From contig JAEXCD010000091.1 of the NCBI GenBank assembly GCA_023393715.1, positions 1 through 50,522 on the forward strand: DNA of 50,522 nt. The letters run 5' to 3'. The translations under genes were made by a program, and so were the position numbers. Position 1 is the stretch's first letter. Each line of letters starts with the position of its first letter. The notes below the pieces were generated by a model. It saw only the letters and a program-made list of their open reading frames with translations. It was not told the DNA's origin and did no database searches. This document shows positions 8,220-16,379 of the stretch, in pieces. The stretch comes from Bacillota bacterium (GTDB lineage Bacteria; Bacillota; Clostridia; Tissierellales; Peptoniphilaceae).

Positions 8220-8681
8220 ATGGCTGGATTGACGAGCGAAATTGAGCGGTTTTTACTCGAAATGTTGGCCGATGCGCAGGACGGGGTTCTGGAGATCGGC
8301 CGGAACGATCTGGCGGAACACTTTAACTGTGCCCCGTCGCAGATCAATTATGTATTGACGACGCGCTTTACGCCGTATAAAGGATATTACATCGAGTCCA
8401 GAAGAGGCGGTTCGGGGTATATACGGATTATCCGGCTTCGCCGTCATTTGGAGGATACGGTGGAGGAGCTGCTGGAGGAAGTGGTGCAGGATCGGGTAAC
8501 CTGCGACAAGGCGCGCACCATTTTGCAGGCGCTGGAGGAGCAGGGGGCGATCAATCGGCGCGAATGTCGGTTGATGCAGCACGCGGTCGACGACAACGCA
8601 CTCCGGGAGGTGCCGGCGGATCAGCGGAATGCAGTGCGGGCGGGCGTATTAAAGAATATGCTGCTCGTGTTTCTGAGATAG
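8220..8681 (+). CDS. ctsR: CtsR, class III heat-shock repressor
   Basis: 153 residues, the usual CtsR length. The N-terminal winged helix-turn-helix includes the hallmark QINYVLTTRFTPYKGYYIESRRGGSGYIRI (residues about 40-69 in part), where the RGGSGYI beta-wing contacts the operator and senses heat in studied CtsR proteins. The C-terminal helical domain mediates dimerisation and interaction with ClpC/McsA. GGGGG precedes ATG 8220. A perfect CtsR box stands directly upstream, so autoregulation is expected. It heads ctsR-mcsA-clpC-radA; the arginine kinase gene mcsB that usually follows mcsA is not in the operon. Confidence 0.96.
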   Translation: MAGLTSEIERFLLEMLADAQDGVLEIGRNDLAEHFNCAPSQINYVLTTRFTPYKGYYIESRRGGSGYIRIIRLRRHLEDTVEELLEEVVQDRVTCDKARTILQALEEQGAINRRECRLMQHAVDDNALREVPADQRNAVRAGVLKNMLLVFLR

Positions 8682-8695
8682 GAGGGAGATGCGGC

Positions 8696-9190
8696 ATGCA
8701 ATGTGATTTTTGCTCGAACGAAGCGACGATCGAGATGGTAATGATCGTGGATGGGCAGGCACAGAAGGTTCGTATGTGCCCGTCCTGTTACAAAAAGAAA
8801 ATCGAGGAAATGGTCGAACAGCTTCCGAAGGAGTGGGGCGGTTCGCTGCTGGCGGAACAGCTCAAGGCCGTGTTTGAACAGCTGGACTCGGATGGACGCC
8901 TCGTCGGCGGCCTGGAAATGCGCATTACGCGAGAGGTCGGTGAGCACGGCGAAATGATGAACGTGGAAAAAATGGAGCGGCGCGGTACGGCGGAGAGCGC
9001 GCGGGAGCGGGCCTTTGAGGAGCAGCTTCGCAGCCTGAAGCGACAGCGCGTTGAAGCGACGCGCGCAATGGAGCAGGCGCTGGCCGAAGAGGATTACGAG
9101 GCCTGTGCAAAATACCGCGACCGCATCGCCGAAATCGGCGAGGAGCTGATCCGCCTGAACGAGGAGAGGAAGGATCCCTATGGAGTATAA
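8696..9190 (+). CDS. mcsA: McsA-like zinc-finger and UVR-motif protein
   Basis: 164 residues from the ATG at 8696, which follows GGAGGGA at 8681-8687. Residues C3, C6, C28 and C31 form a pair of CxxC motifs, a treble-clef-like zinc site; the C terminus (about 125-160) is a UVR motif with EDYEACAKYRDRIAEI. Bacillus McsA, from memory about 185 residues, has four CxxC motifs, so this copy seems to carry one zinc site fewer. In Bacillus, McsA activates the protein-arginine kinase McsB and modulates CtsR. Here mcsB is missing between this gene and clpC, whose start overlaps by 11 nt, so the protein may act directly as a redox or metal sensor for CtsR or as a ClpC adaptor (inference). Confidence 0.88.
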   Translation: MQCDFCSNEATIEMVMIVDGQAQKVRMCPSCYKKKIEEMVEQLPKEWGGSLLAEQLKAVFEQLDSDGRLVGGLEMRITREVGEHGEMMNVEKMERRGTAESARERAFEEQLRSLKRQRVEATRAMEQALAEEDYEACAKYRDRIAEIGEELIRLNEERKDPYGV

Positions 9191-11678
9191 AAGAACACCC
9201 TTGCAGGCTCTGATGCAATTAGCGGCGGCGGAAAGCTACTCGCTGCGCAGCGATTCAATCGAGGTCGAGCATGTTTTATTGGCGATGATGAAGACGGCGG
9301 GGCCGGAGACGGAAGCGCTGACGCGCGCCGGCGCCAACTATAATACACTTCGCAAAGTAATTCTCAGCAATTCCGAGCCGGGGACGGCGACGCAGCCGCC
9401 GACACAGGCTTCCTCCGGGCTGCGCCGACTGCTGGATCAGGCGCGGCAGATCGCGGCGCAAAACGGAGAGAAGGAGGTGTGGGCGGAATATGTCCTTTTG
9501 GGCATGCTCAACGATCGCTCCAGCATGGTTTCCGTGATGCTGACGGTGGCGGACATCGATAAACAGCAGATTTATCAGACGCTGATCAGCCGCATCCAGG
9601 AGGGGCGCAAGGCCGAGGATGAATCGAATCTCGCAAAATACGGAAAGGATTTGAATGAACAGGCGCGGCAGGGCAAGATTGATCCCGTGATCGGGCGTCA
9701 GGAGGAGATCAACCGCGTGATTCAGATTCTGTCGCGCCGGACAAAGAACAATCCGGTGCTGATCGGCGAACCGGGCGTTGGGAAAACCGCCATCGCCGAG
9801 GGGCTGGCACAGCGCATCGTATCGGGGGATATCCCGGATATCATGAAAAAAAAGACCGTCTTCTCCATCGACATGTCGTCCATGGTGGCGGGGACGAAGT
9901 ACCGCGGCGATTTCGAGCAGCGTCTGAACGACACGATTGCGGAACTGATGAAGCGAGAGGACATGATCGTCTTTATCGATGAGCTGCACACCATCATCGG
10001 CGCAGGCAGTGCGGAGGGAACGCTCGATGCGTCGAATATTCTGAAGCCGGCGCTGGCAAAGGGAGCGCTTCAGGTGATCGGCGCGACGACGGTCGAGGAA
10101 TACCGGCAAAAAATCGAAAAGGACGCGGCGCTGGAAAGGCGGTTTCAGCCGGTCATGGTCGAGGAGCCGTCGCGCAGCGAGGCAATCGACATCATTCGCG
10201 GCCTGAAGTCCCGGTACGAACAGTTTCATCAGGTTCGCATGGGCGATGATGCGATTCAGGCGGCTGTGGAGCTGACGGATCGCTATCTGACGGACCGTTT
10301 TTTGCCCGACAAGGCGATCGACGTGCTGGATGAAGCACAGGCGCGGGTTCGCGTAAATTCCTTCCATATCGCGCCGGAGCTGCTTGCGATGGAGGAGCAT
10401 CGGAAGCAGCTTGAGGAAGAAAAAACGAAGGCGGCGCTGACGCAGGATTTTGAGCGCGCGGCGGCGCTTCGCGATGAGCTGCAAACACTGGAAAAGAGCT
10501 ATCAGGAGCACGTTCAGCTGCTCAAGCAGGAGCCCGGGCATTGGCCGATGATCGGCTACGACGATGTGGCGCATGTCGTGTCGCAGTGGGCAAAGGTGCC
10601 GGTAACGCGTTTGACCGAAAAAGAGAGCGATCGGTATCTGCATCTGGCAGAGGAATTGAAAAAACGGGTCATCGGGCAGGATTATGCCGTCGATACCGTG
10701 GCGTCGGCGATCAAGCGGGCGCGCGTCGGCTTGAAAGCGCCGAACCGACCGATCGGTACCTTTATTTTTGTCGGGCCGACGGGCGTCGGAAAGACATACC
10801 TTGCCAAGGCGATCGCTCAAAGTCTGTTCGGCGATGAGAACAGCCTGATTCGCATCGATATGTCGGAATACATGGAAAAATATTCCGTTTCCCGTTTAGT
10901 AGGCGCGGCGCCGGGCTATGTGGGATACGAAGAGGGCGGACAGCTGACGGAGGCGGTTCGCTCCAAGCCGTACTCGGTGGTTCTGTTTGATGAAATCGAG
11001 AAGGCGCATCCCGATGTATTTAACCTCCTGCTGCAGCTTCTGGACGATGGGCGGCTGACCGACAGCAAGGGGCGCACGGTGGATTTTCGAAATACCGTCG
11101 TTATCCTGACGTCGAATGTGGGCGCGACTCGTTTGGAAAAATCGAACCGTCTGGGCTTCGGCAGCAGTGAACATATCGAGCAGGACGAGTATGAACGCAT
11201 GACGGAAATTGTGCACGAAAGTCTGAAGCAGACGTTCCGCCCGGAGTTTTTGAATCGACTGGATGATACGGTGCTGTTCCATCGGCTGAGCGAGGAATCC
11301 ACCCTGCAGATCGCAAAGCTTTTGCTCGACGAGCTGCTGGAGCGCATGCAGGCGCAGGGCTATGATCTCCGCTATACGCCGACTGTCGCACAGCATTTGG
11401 CGAAAGAGGGCTATAGCGCGGATTTCGGTGCGCGCCCGCTTGAGCGGGAGATTCGCTCCCGCGTTGAAAATCTGCTGGCTGAAAAAATTCTTTCCGGTGA
11501 GATGAAGCAGGGCGTGTCGTATGAGCTGCGCCTGCACAGGCAGGAGATTGTCATCGAAGAGAATCGCCGGGGAAGACGGAAAACGCAGTCGGCACGCGGA
11601 GAGACCTCCGGGGAAGCCGCACTGGTCGGCGCGCAGGAGGCGGAGCGGGAACAGCTGAGCGTTTCGGTGGAAAAGTGA
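9180..11678 (+). CDS. clpC: ClpC, AAA+ unfoldase of the ClpCP protease
   Basis: 832 residues. Order: Clp N-terminal repeat domain (1-145), first AAA+ module with P loop GEPGVGKT near residue 196, a coiled-coil middle domain containing a UVR-like DFERAAALRDEL near 420, and second AAA+ module with GPTGVGKT near 532 and the DEIEKAHPDVFNLLLQLLDD Walker B region. The UVR in the middle domain separates ClpC from ClpB and ClpA. It unfolds adaptor-delivered substrates for ClpP, which is not encoded here. The last ~35 residues are a polar Arg/Glu-rich tail beyond the usual ClpC end. Start overlaps mcsA. Repressed by CtsR at 8166-8182. Confidence 0.95.
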   Translation: MEYKRTPLQALMQLAAAESYSLRSDSIEVEHVLLAMMKTAGPETEALTRAGANYNTLRKVILSNSEPGTATQPPTQASSGLRRLLDQARQIAAQNGEKEVWAEYVLLGMLNDRSSMVSVMLTVADIDKQQIYQTLISRIQEGRKAEDESNLAKYGKDLNEQARQGKIDPVIGRQEEINRVIQILSRRTKNNPVLIGEPGVGKTAIAEGLAQRIVSGDIPDIMKKKTVFSIDMSSMVAGTKYRGDFEQRLNDTIAELMKREDMIVFIDELHTIIGAGSAEGTLDASNILKPALAKGALQVIGATTVEEYRQKIEKDAALERRFQPVMVEEPSRSEAIDIIRGLKSRYEQFHQVRMGDDAIQAAVELTDRYLTDRFLPDKAIDVLDEAQARVRVNSFHIAPELLAMEEHRKQLEEEKTKAALTQDFERAAALRDELQTLEKSYQEHVQLLKQEPGHWPMIGYDDVAHVVSQWAKVPVTRLTEKESDRYLHLAEELKKRVIGQDYAVDTVASAIKRARVGLKAPNRPIGTFIFVGPTGVGKTYLAKAIAQSLFGDENSLIRIDMSEYMEKYSVSRLVGAAPGYVGYEEGGQLTEAVRSKPYSVVLFDEIEKAHPDVFNLLLQLLDDGRLTDSKGRTVDFRNTVVILTSNVGATRLEKSNRLGFGSSEHIEQDEYERMTEIVHESLKQTFRPEFLNRLDDTVLFHRLSEESTLQIAKLLLDELLERMQAQGYDLRYTPTVAQHLAKEGYSADFGARPLEREIRSRVENLLAEKILSGEMKQGVSYELRLHRQEIVIEENRRGRRKTQSARGETSGEAALVGAQEAEREQLSVSVEK

Positions 11679-11685
11679 GGCGGAC

Positions 11686-13119
11686 ATGGCGAAAAAAGTG
11701 GGTTATGTGTGCAGCGCCTGTGGCCATGAGGAATCGAATTGGGTGGGGCGCTGTCCCGCCTGCGGTGAATGGGGTACGCTGGAGGAGACGCTGAAGGAAC
11801 GCGCCCCCGCAAAGGCGGGGGCGCGAACCGCCGCGCGGCGTTCCAGGCGTCTGAAGGATATCTCGTCGGCCACCTCCGAGCGGTGGAGCACGGGGTATGA
11901 CGAGCTGAACCGCGTCCTGGGCGGCGGACTGGTGCGCGATTCCGTTACGATGCTGACGGCAAAGCCGGGCGCAGGAAAGAGCACGCTGCTGCTGCAGGCG
12001 GCGGGGCGCTTTGCGTCATCGGGCGTGCGCTGCCTGTACGCGTCGGGAGAGGAGAGCGAAGCGCAGATCAAATCCCGCGCGCTGCGCATACTGCCCGAGG
12101 AGAGCGAAGAGCTTTTTTTAATTTCGACCAATTCCATGGACGACGTGATTGAGGAGTGCCGCCGGTTGAAGCCGAAGGTATTGTTTCTCGACAGCGTGCA
12201 GACGATGGCGCTTTCCGAATACGCTCAGCGTCCGGGCACGCCGACGCAGACCGTTCAGGTTACGGCGTCGCTCGTCGATTTGTGCAAGGACGCAAACGCG
12301 CCGATGGCGGCATTCCTTATCGGACATATGACCAAGGGGGAGGAGATGGCGGGCCTGCGCACGCTGGAGCACCTCGTCGATACGGTGCTTTATCTCGATA
12401 CCGGCGCCGATGACAGCATCCGCATGCTGCGTTCGACGAAAAACCGCTTTGGACGAACGGGCGAGATGGGGCTGTTTCAGATGGAAGAGGAGGGGCTGAT
12501 CGAGGTGACGGATCCCTATGCCCTGTTTCTGACCAAAAGACAAATTCCCGTTCCGGGCGCGGCGGTTTCACTGCAGCAGGAGGGCTCGCGGTTTATTCCG
12601 ATCGAGGTGGAGGCGCTGGTTTCGCCGGCGACGGGAGCGTATCCGATTCGCATCGGGGACAGCCTGAAACGGGACGTGCTTACGACGCTGGTCAGCATTT
12701 TAGAGCAGCGGGCGGGGCAGCGTCTGTCCGACAAGGATGTGGTGCTCAAGGTGACCGGAGGACTGTCTATTTTTGAAAAAACCTGCGATCTGGCGGTGCT
12801 CGCCGCCATTGTTTCGGCAAGGTGTAATCGGGCGATTTCCGGAGGAGATGTATTTTTAGCGGAGGTAGGGCTCACGGGAGAGCTGAAGCACGTACATCAG
12901 CTGGAACGAAGACTCGTCGAGCTGGATCGGTTGGGATTTCAGCGTGCCTTTGTCGCGCCGGAGGAGAAGCTGCCGACGCTGCAGGGGCTGAAAATCGTAC
13001 CCTGTCGGACGGCTGCAGACGTATTTTCGGTGCTGTTTGGCGGAGAAAACCGGAAAAAGAGCATTGTCGCGACGGATGCGGCGATCACGGCGGAAGCGGG
13101 GTGCGTTGAGGCTCATTAA
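11686..13119 (+). CDS. radA: RadA/Sms DNA repair ATPase
   Basis: 477 residues. A C4 zinc finger opens the protein (CSACGHEESNWVGRCPACG, residues 9-27), followed by a RecA-like ATPase with Walker A KPGAGKST near 92 and the RadA-specific KNRFG near residue 252, then a Lon-protease-like C-terminal domain. RadA promotes branch migration in recombinational repair. ATG 11686 follows clpC by 7 nt, so it is the fourth gene of the CtsR operon as in Bacillus. The diadenylate cyclase gene disA, which often follows radA, is not found. The last ~25 residues are probably disordered. Confidence 0.96.
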   Translation: MAKKVGYVCSACGHEESNWVGRCPACGEWGTLEETLKERAPAKAGARTAARRSRRLKDISSATSERWSTGYDELNRVLGGGLVRDSVTMLTAKPGAGKSTLLLQAAGRFASSGVRCLYASGEESEAQIKSRALRILPEESEELFLISTNSMDDVIEECRRLKPKVLFLDSVQTMALSEYAQRPGTPTQTVQVTASLVDLCKDANAPMAAFLIGHMTKGEEMAGLRTLEHLVDTVLYLDTGADDSIRMLRSTKNRFGRTGEMGLFQMEEEGLIEVTDPYALFLTKRQIPVPGAAVSLQQEGSRFIPIEVEALVSPATGAYPIRIGDSLKRDVLTTLVSILEQRAGQRLSDKDVVLKVTGGLSIFEKTCDLAVLAAIVSARCNRAISGGDVFLAEVGLTGELKHVHQLERRLVELDRLGFQRAFVAPEEKLPTLQGLKIVPCRTAADVFSVLFGGENRKKSIVATDAAITAEAGCVEAH

Positions 13120-13136
13120 AAAAACGGGATAAAGGA

Positions 13137-13203
13137 TTGACGATAAGAGGCTCTTACGATAAAATATCGTATTTTGACGTTTCCGGTTTTCTTGAAGTAT
13201 AAT
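13137..13203 (+). promoter_or_regulatory. Tandem promoters with an internal dyad upstream of carD
   Basis: First promoter: TTGACG 13137-13142, 17 nt, TAAAAT 13160-13165. Second: TTGACG 13174-13179, 18 nt, TATAAT 13198-13203. A perfect dyad TACGATA-AAA-TATCGTA (13155-13171) covers the first -10, and a shorter one, AAGAG-G-CTCTT, sits at 13145-13155, so a regulator or terminator-like structure may control the upstream promoter. Confidence 0.7.
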
Positions 13204-13225
13204 AGGAGCATCGGAGGTGATCGGA

Positions 13226-13714
13226 ATGTATCATATCGGAGACCGGATTGTGTACCCGATGCATGGGGCGGGAACGATTACGGGGATTGAAGATAAGGAA
13301 ATTCTTGGAGAAGAGCGCAAGTACTATATTATGAAGATGCCGATTTCGAACATTAAGATTTCGATTCCGGTGGATAATATCGATCGGATCGGCATTCGTC
13401 CGGTGATGAGCGAGGAGGACGGCCTGCGTGTGATGGAAATTTTGCGCGAGGAATCGAGCAAAATGTCGAGCAATTGGAGTCAGCGCTACCGGGAGAATCT
13501 GGAAAATCTGAAGACCGGCGATCCCTTTGAGATTGCGGAAATCGTGCGCAATCTCCAGCTCCGCGATATGGAGAAGGGGCTTTCGACCTCGGAGAAAAAA
13601 ATGTTGAATTCGAGCAAACGGATGCTCGTGTCCGAGCTGGTGATTATCGGTTCGATGAGCGTAGAAGAAGCGCAGAATCTGATCGATGAGGCGATCTCAT
13701 TGGATGAGGATTAG
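13226..13714 (+). CDS. CarD/CdnL-family RNA polymerase-binding regulator
   Basis: 162 residues from ATG 13226, placed 8 nt after GGAGG; a GTG at 13217 would put the ribosome-binding site inside the gene. The N-terminal RID/Tudor-like domain starts YHIGDRIVYPMHGAGTI, the signature shared with TRCF and CarD, and the C-terminal half (about 70-160) is helical and ends EEAQNLIDEAI. CarD proteins bind the beta subunit of RNA polymerase and stabilise promoter complexes, notably at rRNA promoters. It has its own two promoters and is followed after 20 nt by the PIN/TRAM gene, a neighbour pair common in Clostridia. Confidence 0.9.
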   Translation: MYHIGDRIVYPMHGAGTITGIEDKEILGEERKYYIMKMPISNIKISIPVDNIDRIGIRPVMSEEDGLRVMEILREESSKMSSNWSQRYRENLENLKTGDPFEIAEIVRNLQLRDMEKGLSTSEKKMLNSSKRMLVSELVIIGSMSVEEAQNLIDEAISLDED

Positions 13715-13734
13715 GCGTTAGAAAAAGAGGTGCT

Positions 13735-14862
13735 ATGAGAAGGTTAGTTCGTATTTTGATCTCGGTACTGGCGGCGGCGCTCGGTGTCGCGGTCGTCGCT
13801 GTACTGAGCGCGATTGGCCTGCTTCCTGTGATGTCGCTGCAGTGGCGTTTGGCGGTGTACATCACGGCGGGTGTGGTGGGCTTTATCATTGGTTTTCTGG
13901 TGGCGCCGAAGATGATCCGTGTCGGTAATACGCGCATGGAGGTGTTCGCCGGAAAGCTGGAACGCATTCCCGCCTCGGATGTCGTGCTGGGCACGGCCGG
14001 ACTGGTGATCGGCTTTCTTCTCGCGAGCCTGCTGAGTTCGCCGATTGCACAGCTCAGTATCCCCTTTGTCGGGAATGTCGTCGGAGTCATCCTGTCGGTG
14101 ATTCTGTACATCGTGTTGGGTCTGTTGGGTATTCGGCTGGCGTTGAAAAATAAGGAAGATATTCTCTCCGGATTTCACCGCCTTAAGGAGAGCTCGTCGG
14201 AACGCCGGCAGGCGCGAAATGAGCGCAAGGGAAACGCGCAGGAAGCGGCGGAGGAGAAACCGGCGGCAGCAGCAGGGATACCAAAAATTTTGGATACCTC
14301 AGTCATTATCGACGGGCGCATTGCCGAGGTGATCGAGACGGGCTTTTTAGAGGGGCCGTTGGTCGTGTCGAACTACGTGCTGGAGGAGCTGCAGCATATC
14401 GCCGACTCATCGGATCATCTGCGCCGGGAGCGCGGACGGCGGGGTCTGGATATCATCAATCGCATCCAGACGAGCGGCCGGATTGAGGTTCGTATCGATA
14501 ATCGGACGATCAATACGCCGAAGGAGGTCGATGCAAAGCTGTTGGTGCTGACGACCAAGCTCCGCGGATGTATCGTAACCAATGACTATAATTTGAATAA
14601 AGTCGCCGCAGTACAGGGCATTACCGTGCTGAATATCAACGATCTGGCGAATGCGCTGCGACCGGTGGTGATTCCGGGCGAGCGGATGCGGCTGCACGTA
14701 TTGAAGGAGGGCAAAGAGCCGGATCAGGGTCTGGCGTACCTGGAAGACGGAACCATGGTCGTTATTGAAAACGGACGGGAATACATCGGGCAAACCGTAG
14801 ACGCGGTGGTGACCTCGGTTTTGCAGACGGCAGCCGGAAAAATGATTTTTGTGCGCGTTTGA
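13735..14862 (+). CDS. Membrane-anchored PIN/TRAM-domain protein (YacL-like)
   Basis: 375 residues. Four membrane segments occupy residues 5-135, then a charged linker, then a PIN nuclease domain starting ILDTSVIIDGRI with candidate acidic residues D187 and D193, LEELQ and TNDYN downstream, and a C-terminal TRAM domain (about 315-375, starting near VIPGERM), a predicted RNA-binding module. The architecture is that of Bacillus YacL, encoded at the same locus between radA/disA and ispD. Biochemical role is not established; an RNA endonuclease tethered to the membrane is the usual guess. No ispD/ispF follow: the unit ends in a strong terminator. Confidence 0.9.
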   Translation: MRRLVRILISVLAAALGVAVVAVLSAIGLLPVMSLQWRLAVYITAGVVGFIIGFLVAPKMIRVGNTRMEVFAGKLERIPASDVVLGTAGLVIGFLLASLLSSPIAQLSIPFVGNVVGVILSVILYIVLGLLGIRLALKNKEDILSGFHRLKESSSERRQARNERKGNAQEAAEEKPAAAAGIPKILDTSVIIDGRIAEVIETGFLEGPLVVSNYVLEELQHIADSSDHLRRERGRRGLDIINRIQTSGRIEVRIDNRTINTPKEVDAKLLVLTTKLRGCIVTNDYNLNKVAAVQGITVLNINDLANALRPVVIPGERMRLHVLKEGKEPDQGLAYLEDGTMVVIENGREYIGQTVDAVVTSVLQTAAGKMIFVRV

Positions 14863-14892
14863 GAGCGCTTCGTCTTTATTTGAATTTATGCG

Positions 14893-14927
14893 CAGCTTCG
14901 AGACACTGTTTCGAAGCTGTTTTTTTT
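14893..14927 (+). terminator. Rho-independent terminator after the PIN/TRAM gene
   Basis: CAGCTTCGA 14893-14901 pairs with TCGAAGCTG 14911-14919 and is followed by eight T. Confidence 0.92.
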
Positions 14928-14958
14928 GTCGCGAGAGAATTGATCGGCAAAAAACCGC

Positions 14959-14998
14959 TTGTTCCGTTGAAATAAATATGATATGATTTTGATATCAT
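14959..14998 (+). promoter_or_regulatory. Promoter and overlapping dyad upstream of the SPFH gene
   Basis: TTGTTC 14959-14964, 17 nt, TATGAT 14982-14987. The -10 lies inside the inverted repeat ATGATAT (14978-14984) / ATATCAT (14992-14998), spacing 7, a possible operator. Confidence 0.6.
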
Positions 14999-15015
14999 AA
15001 AACCGGGAGGAAATC

Positions 15016-16020
15016 ATGAAAGAAATCGTCTTGAACCGTAAAAAGAACGGGATGCTCGTCCTGATATTGGTCGTGCTGGGCTATGTGTCAGCGATTGCAG
15101 GCGTCGTTTTTGGCGCAATGCGGATCGAGGCGGGCGCATCGCCTCTGCTTCTTATCCTGTCGGTCGTCGTTTTGTCGCTTTTGTGGATCCTGTTATTGGG
15201 GCTTAAGGTGATTAAGCCTCAGGAAGCGCTTGTCCTGACGTTGTTCGGAAAGTACCTCGGCACCCTGCGCGAGGCGGGATTTTACTTTGTCAATCCGTTT
15301 TGCCGTGCGATCAATCCGGCGGCGAAGACCCGACTCCAGCAGAGCGGTGATGTGGGGACGGTCGCGGCAGCGCTGAGCAACATGAAGCTTCCATTGAATC
15401 ATCCGGATGAGAAAATTTCGCTGAAGGTGATGACGCTGAACAACAACCGCCAAAAGGTCAATGACTGTCTGGGCAATCCTGTGGAAATCGGCATTGCCGT
15501 GACCTGGCGCGTGCTCGATACGGCGAAGGCAGTCTTTAACGTGCATAACTATATGGAGTTTCTGTCGCTCCAGTGCGACAGCTCGCTTCGCAGCATCGTT
15601 CGCATCTATCCGTACGACATTGCGCCGAATGTCGACACGACCGGCGACGGCATCGCAGATGAGGGAAGTCTGCGCGGATCGAGCGAGATCGTTGCTGCGC
15701 GCATCCGCGAGGAGATTCAGAGAAAGGTCGAGGAGGCGGGGCTGGAAATTATTGAAGCGCGGATCACCTATCTGGCCTATGCGCCCGAGATCGCTGCAGT
15801 GATGCTCCAGCGCCAGCAGGCGTCGGCAATTATCGACGCGCGGAAAATGATTGTGGACGGCGCCGTCGGGATGGTCGAGATGGCGTTAGAGCGGCTGAAG
15901 GAGAATCAGGTTGTTACATTGGATGAGGAGCGCAAAGCGGCCATGGTCTCCAATCTGCTGGTCGTCTTATGCGGCAACCATGATGCGCAGCCCATCGTAA
16001 ATTCGGGAAGCCTGTACTGA
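15016..16020 (+). CDS. SPFH/Band 7 (stomatin-like) membrane protein
   Basis: 334 residues. Two membrane helices (about 12-34 and 42-62) precede an SPFH domain starting VIKPQEALVLTLFGKYLGTLREAG, with NPVEIGIAVTWRV and the core near residues 155-175, then a charged coiled-coil stretch (about 225-300). SPFH proteins assemble on membranes as scaffolds for microdomains, proteases or stress complexes. An Asp-rich DTTGDGIADE at residues 207-216 interrupts the SPFH domain and looks like a calcium-binding loop. Its TGA overlaps the ATG of a small ribbon-helix-helix-like gene, a pairing I recall from other Clostridia. Function of the pair is not known. Confidence 0.85.
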   Translation: MKEIVLNRKKNGMLVLILVVLGYVSAIAGVVFGAMRIEAGASPLLLILSVVVLSLLWILLLGLKVIKPQEALVLTLFGKYLGTLREAGFYFVNPFCRAINPAAKTRLQQSGDVGTVAAALSNMKLPLNHPDEKISLKVMTLNNNRQKVNDCLGNPVEIGIAVTWRVLDTAKAVFNVHNYMEFLSLQCDSSLRSIVRIYPYDIAPNVDTTGDGIADEGSLRGSSEIVAARIREEIQRKVEEAGLEIIEARITYLAYAPEIAAVMLQRQQASAIIDARKMIVDGAVGMVEMALERLKENQVVTLDEERKAAMVSNLLVVLCGNHDAQPIVNSGSLY

Positions 16021-16223
16021 TGGCGGACGGAAATAAAAAGCAGGTTCCGCTGCGTTTATCGCCGAAATTGTACGAAGCCATTGCGGCATGGGCGGAGGAT
16101 GATTTTCGTTCGGTGAACGGGCAGATCGAATATTTGCTGACAGAGTGCGTACGGCAACGCAAAAAAACGGGCGGCGGTCCGCCGAGGGAGCTGGACGTCC
16201 CGCCGGAGTTCGATTTGTCATAA
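16020..16223 (+). CDS. Small Arc-like ribbon-helix-helix protein
   Basis: 67 residues. KQVPLRLSPKLYEAIAAWAEDDFRSVNGQIEYLL (residues 7-40, given here in part) has the strand-helix-helix layout of Arc/MetJ-type DNA-binding proteins: a beta strand with alternating polar residues, then two helices around a FRSVNGQIE turn. The basic, Pro-rich tail is short. It shares one base with the upstream SPFH stop, so it is translationally coupled, and a terminator-like hairpin follows. It may autoregulate from the dyad at 14978-14998, or be an antitoxin-like remnant; no toxin gene is adjacent. Related ORFs have been misnamed as PTS subunits in databases, to my recollection. Confidence 0.75.
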   Translation: MADGNKKQVPLRLSPKLYEAIAAWAEDDFRSVNGQIEYLLTECVRQRKKTGGGPPRELDVPPEFDLS

Positions 16224-16284
16224 GAAAGAGGGACAGCATTTTGCTCGATTTTCAGGTACCGCAGAACCGAGAGCGGCTTGAAAA

Positions 16285-16314
16285 ACGTGCAGATTTGCTG
16301 CCCCCGTTTTTTTT
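16285..16314 (+). terminator. Probable terminator after the SPFH operon
   Basis: GCAG 16289-16292 pairs with CTGC 16298-16301, extendable by ACG/CGT across a bulge of C residues, and eight T follow at 16307-16314. A longer pairing of GGGACAGCA near 16228 with the same arm is also possible. Confidence 0.65.
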
Positions 16315-16328
16315 GTATACAGGTTTAC

Positions 16329-16357
16329 TTCAATTTCCGCGGCACACCAAGTACAAT
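16329..16357 (+). promoter_or_regulatory. Weak promoter of sbcD-sbcC
   Basis: TTCAAT 16329-16334 and TACAAT 16352-16357 are 17 nt apart; the -35 matches consensus poorly. Confidence 0.45.
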
Positions 16358-16379
16358 GAAGAGAGATGGAGGAGAAGCC

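Noticed and set aside
9276..10820. 514-codon open frame on the minus strand opposite clpC
   Set aside because: High-GC codon use of clpC leaves long stop-free shadows; the translation is Arg/Leu/His-rich and has no domain.
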